Positions 6,183 to 12,296 of a stretch of 12,296 nucleotides of DNA are shown here, piece after piece. Origin of the DNA: CAZRIT01 sp964600225 (GTDB taxonomy: Bacteria > Bacillota > Clostridia > Christensenellales > CAG-138). Both the position numbers and the translations under genes were made by a program. Position 1 is the first letter of the stretch. Every line of letters begins with the position of its first letter. The DNA lies in contig CAZRIT010000061.1 in assembly GCA_964600225.1 (NCBI GenBank), positions 1 to 12,296 of the forward strand, read 5' to 3'. The notes beneath the pieces were generated by a model. That model worked only from the letters and a program-made list of their open reading frames with translations, searched no databases and was not told the origin of the DNA.

Positions 6183-7067
6183 ATGCACGGCGTCGAGGTG
6201 CTGCGCTGCCCCTATCTGGGCATCTATGTCAACAGCTTTGCGGTGCGCGCGGGCGATCTGACCGTGCTGATCGATTCGGGCCTGCAAAACGGCAGGGCGG
6301 CGCTCAAGCGGTTTTGCAACGGCGATACGGCCTTATTGTGCACGCACGGGCACTGGGACCACATCGGCAACCACCGCTATCTACAAGCGGGCGGCGCAAC
6401 CGTGTACGCGCACGCGGCCGACGGCCGATACCTTTCCGATTACGCTTGGCACTGGCGGGTGCTGTTTGAGCAGTTTGCAAACGACTTTGCCCTGCCTGCC
6501 ACACGCAGGACGACCTTTTTTTCCGAGGTGGGCGAGCCGCTGCGGCCCGACGAATGCCTGTACGACAACTGCCTGTTGACCCTCGGCGGGCAATCGATAC
6601 AGGTACTCTCCACCCCCGGCCATTCCGATGGCAGCGTATGCTTTCTATTTTGGCAGGAAGGTCTGCTGTTCACGGGGGATTCGCTGATGGGTAACGGTTT
6701 CTTCGGCGGCATTCCCCAGTACACAAACCCCGTCTCCTACAAAACCTCCATGGAACGGCTGATGCGGATTGACGCCGAAACCGTTTGCTGCGACCACAAC
6801 GAACCCATGGACGGCAGGCTTCTTTGCCAAAAGGCCGAACAGAGCATCCTGTGCGCCGAGCGCATCGGCAAGCGCGTCACAGCGTTCGTGCAGGCGTACA
6901 GGGGCACGGCCGAAACCCTGCTTGGCGACGCAGCAAAGGATGTGTGCCAAGCGGAGGGCAAAAACGTGGGCGGCGGCGCGTGCGTCACGGTGCTGGCACA
7001 CCTTCGCACGCTATCCGAGGAATATCCCGTTGCCAAAGCATGCGTCAACCGCCATCTCGCCCCGTAA
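6183..7067 (+). CDS. Metallo-beta-lactamase-fold hydrolase
   Basis: 294 residues from ATG 6183. A TTG at 6174 would overlap the previous stop and is the alternative; GGTGGG before the ATG is a weak ribosome site. The zinc-binding set is complete: HGHWDH (H55, H57, D59, H60), TPGHSDG (H147), GDSLMGNG (D166) and DHNEPMDG (H205). No signal peptide is seen, so it should be cytoplasmic. The family includes glyoxalase II, lactonases and other hydrolases, and the sequence alone does not choose between them. Lying between a PdxA-type enzyme and a TRAP transporter, it might open a sugar lactone or hydrolyse a thioester or ester of the imported acid. That is a guess from context. Its end at 7067 is followed by 122 nt before dctP. 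Confidence 0.8.
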   Translation: MHGVEVLRCPYLGIYVNSFAVRAGDLTVLIDSGLQNGRAALKRFCNGDTALLCTHGHWDHIGNHRYLQAGGATVYAHAADGRYLSDYAWHWRVLFEQFANDFALPATRRTTFFSEVGEPLRPDECLYDNCLLTLGGQSIQVLSTPGHSDGSVCFLFWQEGLLFTGDSLMGNGFFGGIPQYTNPVSYKTSMERLMRIDAETVCCDHNEPMDGRLLCQKAEQSILCAERIGKRVTAFVQAYRGTAETLLGDAAKDVCQAEGKNVGGGACVTVLAHLRTLSEEYPVAKACVNRHLAP

Positions 7068-7083
7068 CCATCCCGTCCGTTCA

Positions 7084-7143
7084 GGGCGGCACGCAGCCGC
7101 CCGGCAAAAACAGCTTGAAAGATTGCCAAATCTCAATGGCAAT
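7084..7143. repeat. Two inverted repeats in the gap between the hydrolase gene and dctP
   Basis: GGGCGGC (7084-7090) pairs with GCCGCCC (7096-7102) around 5 nt, but no T-run follows, so it is a poor terminator. ATTGCCA (7122-7128) and TGGCAAT (7137-7143) are exact inverted arms 8 nt apart and could be an operator. I found no -24/-12 promoter and no convincing -35/-10 pair in 7068-7189, so dctP is probably read from upstream. Confidence 0.4.
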
Positions 7144-7189
7144 ACGTTAAAAAATGAGCGATAGCTCGATAAACAGAAGGAGGAAGAAC

Positions 7190-8336
7190 ATGAAAAAGAT
7201 CCTGTGTACCTTGATCTGCCTGATGATGGTAGCTGCTGCCTTCGCAGGTTGCGCAAAGACAGAGGCGCCCGCAGCCGCACCTGCAGCCGCGCCCGCCGCC
7301 CCCGCAGACGCACCCGCCGACAAGCCGGCCGAAAAACCCGCAACCGTCACCATGAAGTTTGCGGGCACCACCACCGCCGATCCCGCCCTGGGCGAGTATC
7401 AGGCAATGCTGATGTTTGAAGAACTGGTCGAAAAGTATTCCGAAGGCACGGTGCAGGTGGAAGTCTATCCCGCCAGCCAGCTCGGCGGCTCCGTGGAATT
7501 CACCGAGGCCGTGGCGCTCGGCGAAGTGGAAGCCTGCATGGTCGGTTTCGACGGCATCGGCAATTTCGTGATGAACACCGGCCACAACAACAATCTNNNN
7601 NNNNNNTCAGCACGGAGGCGGCATCGGCAACCTCCAGCCCAACATGTACGCGCTGTGCATGCCGTACCTGTACAGCGGCAACGATGAAATGCGCGCCGTC
7701 ATCGAAGGCGATACTGACGCACGCAAGGCCATCGACAAGTCGCTCTCCGAAGTCAACATGAAGATCGCGGGCATCATGTACCGTCCGTTCCGCGTCATGG
7801 CCAACAACGTCCGCTCCGTCAAATCCCCCGCGGACCTGAAGGGCATCGCCGTACGCAGCCCATCCAGCGCCGCCAACGTGGCCATCATCGAAGCGCTGGG
7901 CGCATCCCCCACGACGATTGCCTGGGCCGAGGTGTTCACCTCCATGCAGCAGGGCGCTTGCGACGGCGTTGAGAACGCCATCACCGAGCTCAACTCCATC
8001 AACCTGCAGGAAGCCACCAAGTACGTTTCCGAGACCAACCACATGGCCGCCGGCATCCCCATCCTCGTAGGCGAAAAGTGGTTCAACGGCCTGGCCGCCA
8101 GCCAGCAGGAAGCCATCCTTAAGGCGGGTGCGGAGACCACCGAATGGCGCGCCAACGGCGTAAAGGAAGAGGAAGCCGCCGCGTGGAAAGCGTTCTCCGA
8201 TGCGGGCGCAGAGTGCCTGCGCATTGCGGACATCGACTTTGCCGCCTTCCAGGATGCCTGCGAGGACGTGTACAAGAAGTTCGTGGCCGAAGGCTACTTC
8301 ACCGAGGAATTCTTTAACTCCCTCAAAGCAAAATAA
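7190..8336 (+). CDS. dctP: TRAP transporter substrate-binding lipoprotein DctP (interrupted by an assembly gap)
   Basis: Extracytoplasmic binding protein that captures an organic or sugar acid for DctQM. ATG 7190 follows AAGGAGG (7177-7183). Residues 1-21 form a lipoprotein signal (MKKILCTL, FAGC with C21), then comes an Ala/Pro-rich linker, then the DctP fold (PASQLGGSVEFTEAVALG, MPYLY, LKGIAVRSPSSAA with the family's substrate-carboxylate Arg, WAEVFTSMQQGACDGVEN). Ten N's at 7597-7606 break the gene and the frame changes across them. GGCATCGGCAA occurs on both sides (7553-7563 and 7620-7630). Removing the 67 nt between the copies restores one frame of about 359 residues that aligns without gaps to the usual LG...PYLY spacing. 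The gene is therefore probably intact and the break artificial. Only about 240 C-terminal residues are readable after the gap. Confidence 0.88.
7597..7606. other. Scaffold gap (10 N's)
   Basis: Ten undetermined bases inside dctP. The length is probably a placeholder, because the flanking sequences look like overlapping contig ends rather than neighbours separated by missing DNA. Confidence 0.98.
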
Positions 8337-8346
8337 GCAACCGCTT

Positions 8347-8419
8347 GGCGGAGATCTTCCGCCGACAACGACCACACGAATCAATCGGTGCGCGGAGGAT
8401 GGCAATGCCCATCCTCCGC
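8347..8419 (+). other. Two mRNA hairpins between dctP and dctQ
   Basis: GGCGGA (8347-8352) pairs with TCCGCC (8358-8363). A longer stem pairs 8392-8402 (GCGGAGGATGG) perfectly with 8409-8419 around a 6-nt loop. Neither has a following T-run, and the ribosome site of dctQ comes only 15 nt after the second. They probably stabilise the dctP part of the message or reduce read-through, so that the binding protein is made in excess over the membrane subunits, as is known for other binding-protein operons. Confidence 0.55.
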
Positions 8420-8447
8420 CCCGAACGATCAGACAGGAGGTGTCCGC

Positions 8448-8990
8448 ATGGAACTGATAGAGAAAATCGATAAGGTCTGGGACGTGATCGCTTCCATTGC
8501 CAGAAAGATTGCCGCGGTTTTGCTGCTGGTGATGATCTTTGTGGTTTCCATACAGGTGATCGGCCGCCTGGCAAGGTTTACCATCCCGTGGACGGAGGAG
8601 GTCGGCACCTATTCGCTGATTTGGATGGTATTCATCGGCAGCGTGGCCGTGCTGATTAAGAACGAACATTTGACCGTGGACCTGTTCCTGCTGCGCTATA
8701 CCCCCAAAATGCGCCGCACGGTGACGGTGTTCATCGATCTGTTTATACTTGCGTTTTGCGTGGTTTTGTTTATCTTCGGCGTCAAGCTGTGCATGAGCCC
8801 CATCGTCATCAACGGCCGTACGCCCGCGCTGGCCGTTTCCCGCCTGGTCATCTATTTGAGCATGCCCATTGCCATGGGCTTTAGCTCGCTGTTTTCCGTA
8901 TACGCCGTGATCCGCTCGGTCTATGACCTTGCCTCGGGCGGCAAGCTCAGGCCCATCAAAGAAAATCCGCTGGAGGTGATCAAGCCATGA
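8448..8990 (+). CDS. dctQ: TRAP transporter small membrane subunit DctQ
   Basis: 180 residues from ATG 8448, which follows AGGAGG (8435-8440) by 7 nt; the longer upstream frame lacks a ribosome site. Four hydrophobic segments are visible at about 18-38, 53-70, 92-112 and 132-155, as expected for DctQ. Family-like features are PWTEEVGTYSLIWMVFIGS (47-65) and the short HLTVDLF segment (74-80). It pairs with DctM in the membrane to form the ion-gradient-driven transporter. The stop overlaps the dctM start (ATGA, 8987-8990), which suggests coupled translation. Confidence 0.93.
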   Translation: MELIEKIDKVWDVIASIARKIAAVLLLVMIFVVSIQVIGRLARFTIPWTEEVGTYSLIWMVFIGSVAVLIKNEHLTVDLFLLRYTPKMRRTVTVFIDLFILAFCVVLFIFGVKLCMSPIVINGRTPALAVSRLVIYLSMPIAMGFSSLFSVYAVIRSVYDLASGGKLRPIKENPLEVIKP

Positions 8991-10267
8991 TCGGCGCCGT
9001 CATGTTTGTTCTGCTGCTGGTGTTCATGTTCATCGGCGTGCCCATCGCCTTCTCCATGGGCGGCTCCGCCACGCTGATGCTTCTGCTCAACCAGACCGCG
9101 TCGCCTGTAACCATTGCGCAAAAGGCGGTCAACAGCCTGGATTCCTTCACCATCATGGCAATTCCGTTCTTCATGTCCGCGGCGTTTATCATGAGCGGTA
9201 CGGACGTCGGCTCCAAAATATTCAAGTTTTCCAGCACGCTGGTGCGGCATCTGCGCGGCGGCATGGCGCACGTCAACGTGCTTTGCAGCATGATTATGGC
9301 AGGCATGTCGGGCTCTGCTGTATCCGACGTGACGGGCATCGGCCGCATGGAGATTCAGGCCATGGAAAAGGAGGGGTACGACAAGGACTTTTCCGCGGCG
9401 GTCACCGCCGCCTCCTCCACCATTGCGCCCATCATACCGCCCAGCACCTCCGCGGTGCTCTACGGCTCCATCACGGGCGTGTCCATCGGCAAGCTGCTTA
9501 TCGGCGGCCTCATCCCCGGGATTCTGATGGGGCTGATGATGATGATCATCTGCTACGTCATCTCCAAAAAGCGCAGCTACCCGCTCACCCCCAAAGCGAC
9601 GTGGAAAGAGCGCTGGCTGACCTTTAAGGACAGCTTTGCCGCGCTGATGATGCCTGTTATCCTCGTCGGCGGCATTCTCTCGGGCATATTCACGCCCACC
9701 GAGGGCGCCTGCGTAGCGACGGTGTACTCCATACTGATCGGCTTTTTCGTGTACAAAAAGCTCAACTTCAAAAAGCTGTTCAAGATTTTGCAGGACGTAT
9801 CCGTCTTTGCCGCCTCAACGCTGTTTGTCATGGGCATGGCGGCCATCTTCGGCCTTGTGCTGACGCACAACCAGATTCCCACCAAGCTGTGCGCCTTCTT
9901 TGTGGGGCTTTCGAGCAACAAGTACGTCGTGCTGTTCTTTATCAACGTGCTGCTGCTGATCCTCGGCATGCTCATGGAGGGCAACGCCATCTATATGATT
10001 CTTGGCCCCATCCTCGGCATGCTCGCCGTGCAGCTTGGGTGCGATCCCGTGCACTTTGGCGTCATGGTCATATTCAACCTGACCCTCGGCCTCATCACCC
10101 CGCCCGTCGGCCTGTGCCTGTTTTTGACGCAAAAGGTGGCGGGGATTACATCGGGACAGATGATTAAATCCATCATGCCCTTTGTGATCATGATGATTAT
10201 CTGCCTGATGATCATCACCTATTTCCCGCCGATTGTCACCTTCCTGCCCAACTTCCTGATGCGATAG
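8987..10267 (+). CDS. dctM: TRAP transporter large membrane subunit DctM
   Basis: 426 residues, usual for the family. It is the channel-forming subunit with about 12 membrane segments. Typical DctM signatures are FIGVPIAFSMGGSA (15-28), the MAGMSGSAVSDV stretch (104-115), APIIPPSTSAVLYG (147-160), TPTEGACVA (236-244), LMEGNAIYMILGP and, near the end, ITPPVGLCLF. The start ATG lies inside the dctQ stop. It imports a carboxylate-bearing substrate with a cation gradient; the neighbouring enzymes suggest a sugar acid. Confidence 0.95.
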   Translation: MIGAVMFVLLLVFMFIGVPIAFSMGGSATLMLLLNQTASPVTIAQKAVNSLDSFTIMAIPFFMSAAFIMSGTDVGSKIFKFSSTLVRHLRGGMAHVNVLCSMIMAGMSGSAVSDVTGIGRMEIQAMEKEGYDKDFSAAVTAASSTIAPIIPPSTSAVLYGSITGVSIGKLLIGGLIPGILMGLMMMIICYVISKKRSYPLTPKATWKERWLTFKDSFAALMMPVILVGGILSGIFTPTEGACVATVYSILIGFFVYKKLNFKKLFKILQDVSVFAASTLFVMGMAAIFGLVLTHNQIPTKLCAFFVGLSSNKYVVLFFINVLLLILGMLMEGNAIYMILGPILGMLAVQLGCDPVHFGVMVIFNLTLGLITPPVGLCLFLTQKVAGITSGQMIKSIMPFVIMMIICLMIITYFPPIVTFLPNFLMR

Positions 10268-10279
10268 GAGGAGGAAGCC

Positions 10280-11044
10280 GTGTTTGATTACAGCAACAAG
10301 GTTGTCGCCGTTACAGGCGCGTCCAGCGGCATCGGCAAGGCCGTGGCCAAAGCGTTTTTCGATGCGGGCGCGAGGCTTGCCCTGTGCAGCCGCTCGCGTG
10401 AGCGCGTGCGGCAGGCCGTGAGCGAATTTGCCGACCCCGACGATGCGCGCATTTGCACCGTCGCCGCCGATACGAGCATCGTTTCCGATATCCGCGCGTT
10501 TCGCGACGCTACGGTAGAGGCCTTCGGTCAAATCGACGTGTGGGTCAACAACGCGGGCATCGAGCACCCGCTGCCGACGGTGGACATGACGGAGGACATC
10601 TTTGACGCCGTAGTGCACACCAACTTTCGCGGCTACTACTTTGGGTGCGCGTTTGCCGCGCAGGATATGCTGCGCCGCCATGCGGCGGGCGCCATCGTCA
10701 ATATCGGCTCGGTCAACGCCGTCACGGTGGTAGTCGGCCAGGCGGTGTACGCGGGCACGAAGGCCGCCATCTCGCAAATGACCAAGAGCTTTGCGCGCGA
10801 ATGGGGGCGCGACGGCATCCGCGTCAACTGCGTGGCCCCGGGCAGCATCCCCACCAAGATCAACGAGGCCAAGTACCGCGATCCCGCCGCGCACAACGCC
10901 ATGTGCCAAAAAATCCCCATGGGCCGCCGCGGCGAATGCGCGGAGGTGGCCGATGCCGTGCTCTACCTTGCCTCCGACGAGGCGTCGTACGTCACAGGCC
11001 AAACGCTGTTTGTGGACGGCGGCCTGACGCTGGTGCACGGATAA
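10280..11044 (+). CDS. Short-chain dehydrogenase/reductase (SDR)
   Basis: 254 residues from GTG 10280, preceded by AGGAGGAGG at 10266-10274, 12 nt after the dctM stop. It is a classical SDR: TGASSGIG (12-19) binds the nucleotide, NNAG is at 90-93, and the catalytic set is N115, S144, Y157 and K161 (YAGTK), followed by RVNCVAPGSI. R38 and R40 after the second strand (LCSRSR) may favour NADPH, though this is not certain. It probably interconverts a hydroxyl and a keto group of the imported acid or one of its products. The family has too many substrates to name one. Confidence 0.88.
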   Translation: MFDYSNKVVAVTGASSGIGKAVAKAFFDAGARLALCSRSRERVRQAVSEFADPDDARICTVAADTSIVSDIRAFRDATVEAFGQIDVWVNNAGIEHPLPTVDMTEDIFDAVVHTNFRGYYFGCAFAAQDMLRRHAAGAIVNIGSVNAVTVVVGQAVYAGTKAAISQMTKSFAREWGRDGIRVNCVAPGSIPTKINEAKYRDPAAHNAMCQKIPMGRRGECAEVADAVLYLASDEASYVTGQTLFVDGGLTLVHG

Positions 11045-11086
11045 ATCAATCAACTGATCAATCGATCATAGGAGGAAACAAACAAT

Positions 11087-11980
11087 ATGGGACAACAAAT
11101 CGGGTTCATCGGCCTTGGCATCATGGGCAAGCCCATGGCCAAAAATCTCCTAAAGGCAGGGTATGACCTGCTGGCCTACGACGTGGTGGAGGCCTCGCTT
11201 CGGGAAATCGAAGCCGCGGGCGCAACGGCCGCCAAATCAGTGGCTGAGGTAGCCAAAAACTGCCGCATCATCGTCACCATGCTCCCCAACTCCCCGCACG
11301 TCAAAAGCGTCGTGCTGGAGGAGGGCGGCATCATCGAGCATGCCGCGGCGGGCACGCTTGTGGTGGATATGAGCTCCATCGCCCCCGCCGCCTCCAAGGA
11401 GATGTACGCGGCGCTGAAGGAGAAGGGCATCCGCATGATCGACGCGCCCGTATCGGGCGGCCAGCCCAAGGCCATCGACGGCACGCTTGCCATCATGGTC
11501 GGCGGTGACGAGCAGGATTTCAAGGAAGCGCTGCCCCTGTTTGAAGTGATGGGCGCAAGCTATACGCACATTGGCGATATTGGTAGCGGCAACACCTGCA
11601 AGCTGTCCAACCAGGTCATCGTGGCGCTCAACATCGCGGCGCTGGCGGAGGGCCTGATGCTGGCCAAGAAGGCGGGCACCGACCCCGCGCGCGTGTTTGA
11701 GGGCATCAAGGCGGGGCTCGCGGGCTCCACCGTGATGAACGCCAAGGCGCCCATGATGCTGGCGGATTCGTACGAGCCGGGCTTCCGCATTGAGCTGCAC
11801 ATCAAGGATCTGAAAAATGCCATAGCCACGGGCGAAACGTTCGACGCGCCGCTGCCCATGACCGAGGATATCCTCAAGGTGCTGGAGGCGCTGGCGGCGG
11901 ATGGCAACGGCAAGTGCGATCACAGCGCCATCGCCAAGCATTACGAAGCGCTGGCGGGCGTTCTGTTTTCCGATAAATAA
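11087..11980 (+). CDS. garR: 2-hydroxy-3-oxopropionate (tartronate semialdehyde) reductase-like protein
   Basis: 297 residues of the beta-hydroxyacid dehydrogenase family, closely resembling remembered E. coli GarR over its whole length. Shared stretches include GFIGLGIMGKPM (6-17), IVTMLPNSPHVK (62-73), APVSGGxPKAIDGTL (120-134), catalytic Lys172 in KLSNQVIVALNIAA and PGFRIELHIKDL (231-242). GarR reduces tartronate semialdehyde to D-glycerate with NAD(P)H in glucarate, galactarate and glyoxylate breakdown. A related use here would be oxidation or reduction of a sugar acid, as L-threonate dehydrogenase (LtnD) does in the same family. AGGAGG (11070-11075) precedes ATG 11087 by 11 nt, and the gene follows the SDR gene after 42 nt. 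The family is certain; the GarR activity is likely but not proven. Confidence 0.87.
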   Translation: MGQQIGFIGLGIMGKPMAKNLLKAGYDLLAYDVVEASLREIEAAGATAAKSVAEVAKNCRIIVTMLPNSPHVKSVVLEEGGIIEHAAAGTLVVDMSSIAPAASKEMYAALKEKGIRMIDAPVSGGQPKAIDGTLAIMVGGDEQDFKEALPLFEVMGASYTHIGDIGSGNTCKLSNQVIVALNIAALAEGLMLAKKAGTDPARVFEGIKAGLAGSTVMNAKAPMMLADSYEPGFRIELHIKDLKNAIATGETFDAPLPMTEDILKVLEALAADGNGKCDHSAIAKHYEALAGVLFSDK

Positions 11981-12001
11981 GCGGAAGGAGGAGCAGGGAC
12001 T

Positions 12002-12296
12002 ATGAAAAAAGTAAAGGTTGGCGTAGCGGGCTACGGCACCATCGGCCAGCGGCTGGCGGACGGCGTTGCCATGCAGGGCGATATGGAGCTGGTTGGCGTG
12101 GCGGATCTTGCCCCCACGCTGCCCATCCGCGCATTGAAGGAAAAGGGCATGCCCTACGACCTGTATCTGGTGGATGGCGCGGACAGGAGCAAATTTGATG
12201 CGCTCAACATCCCCGTCGCGGGCACGTTTGCGGATTTATTAGGCAAGGTGGATATCATGCTCGACAGCAGCCCGGGCGGCGTGGGCGCCAGGAACA
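12002..12296 (+). CDS. Type II (archaeal-type) glyceraldehyde-3-phosphate dehydrogenase-like protein, N-terminal part
   Basis: 98 residues are visible before the window ends. ATG 12002 follows AAGGAGG (11985-11991) by 10 nt, and the gene begins 21 nt after garR. The N-terminal Rossmann motif GVAGYGTIGQRLADG (7-21) and the DSSPGGVGARN segment (88-98) match the archaeal-type GAPDH pattern (NGYGTIGKRVADA, DATPxGxGAxN) rather than ordinary bacterial GapA. The catalytic cysteine lies beyond the edge. In a bacterium with an ordinary glycolytic GAPDH, such a protein in a catabolic operon probably oxidises a phosphorylated aldehyde made by the pathway, either glyceraldehyde 3-phosphate or a four-carbon analogue. 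The family call is good; the substrate is inferred. Confidence 0.8.
   Translation, partial: MKKVKVGVAGYGTIGQRLADGVAMQGDMELVGVADLAPTLPIRALKEKGMPYDLYLVDGADRSKFDALNIPVAGTFADLLGKVDIMLDSSPGGVGARN

Noticed and set aside
7644..8336. A separate gene starting at ATG 7644 after the gap
   Set aside because: The sequence continues the DctP fold from before the gap and has no ribosome site or signal peptide of its own.
8392..8419. Intrinsic terminator after dctP
   Set aside because: The stem is strong, but no T-run follows and dctQM must be expressed together with dctP.
9815..11053. Long minus-strand open frame of about 412 codons across dctM and the SDR gene, and similar ones under the PdxA genes
   Set aside because: These are antisense frames produced by GC-rich codons. 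They lack ribosome sites, show no recognisable protein motifs, and lie opposite genes with clear family motifs.

Overview
The window looks like part of a GC-rich Bacillota (Clostridia-like) chromosome. Strong AGGAGG ribosome sites precede most genes, genes are packed in short-gap operons, and several products resemble Firmicutes proteins. The assignment is from general character only; no rRNA or other marker gene is present. A 10-N scaffold gap at 7597-7606 shows that this is a draft assembly, possibly a metagenome bin.

Layout. 1-369 is the 3' end of a PLP enzyme of the serine hydroxymethyltransferase type. 370-769 has no gene; it holds a cluster of degenerate GATTCTT/GAATGACA repeats, an A/T-rich perfect inverted repeat and a terminator-like hairpin. 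770-2215 (minus strand) encodes sigma-54 (RpoN). Everything after it is on the plus strand: a PdxA-family dehydrogenase and a sigma-54 enhancer-binding protein with a PAS-like sensor; a 342-nt control region; then a run of genes for a second, divergent PdxA-family enzyme, a metallo-beta-lactamase-fold hydrolase, the three subunits of a TRAP transporter (dctP, dctQ, dctM), a short-chain dehydrogenase, a tartronate-semialdehyde-reductase-like enzyme, and the start of an archaeal-type (type II) glyceraldehyde-3-phosphate dehydrogenase that runs off the end.

Control. Two near-perfect -24/-12 (sigma-54) promoters are readable by eye: TTGGCATGAATCTTGCTT at 2209-2226, ahead of pdxA1 and the activator gene, and TTGGCATACAAATTGCTT at 5056-5073, ahead of pdxA2 and the transporter genes. 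Sigma-54, its activator and two target promoters therefore sit together within about 4.4 kb, and the first promoter overlaps the likely start codon of rpoN itself. A pair of tandem A/T-rich repeats about 190-220 nt upstream of the second predicted start site is a candidate activator-binding site.

Proposed role (inference). The genes read as an inducible uptake and breakdown system for a four-carbon or related sugar acid. The TRAP transporter would import the acid, and the hydrolase might open a lactone or ester. SDR and GarR-like enzymes would interconvert hydroxy and oxo acids. The PdxA2-type enzymes would oxidise and decarboxylate a 4-phospho-tetronate to dihydroxyacetone phosphate. The type II GAPDH-like protein would act on a phosphorylated aldehyde. 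No sugar-acid kinase of the DUF1537 type is visible; it may lie beyond the right edge.
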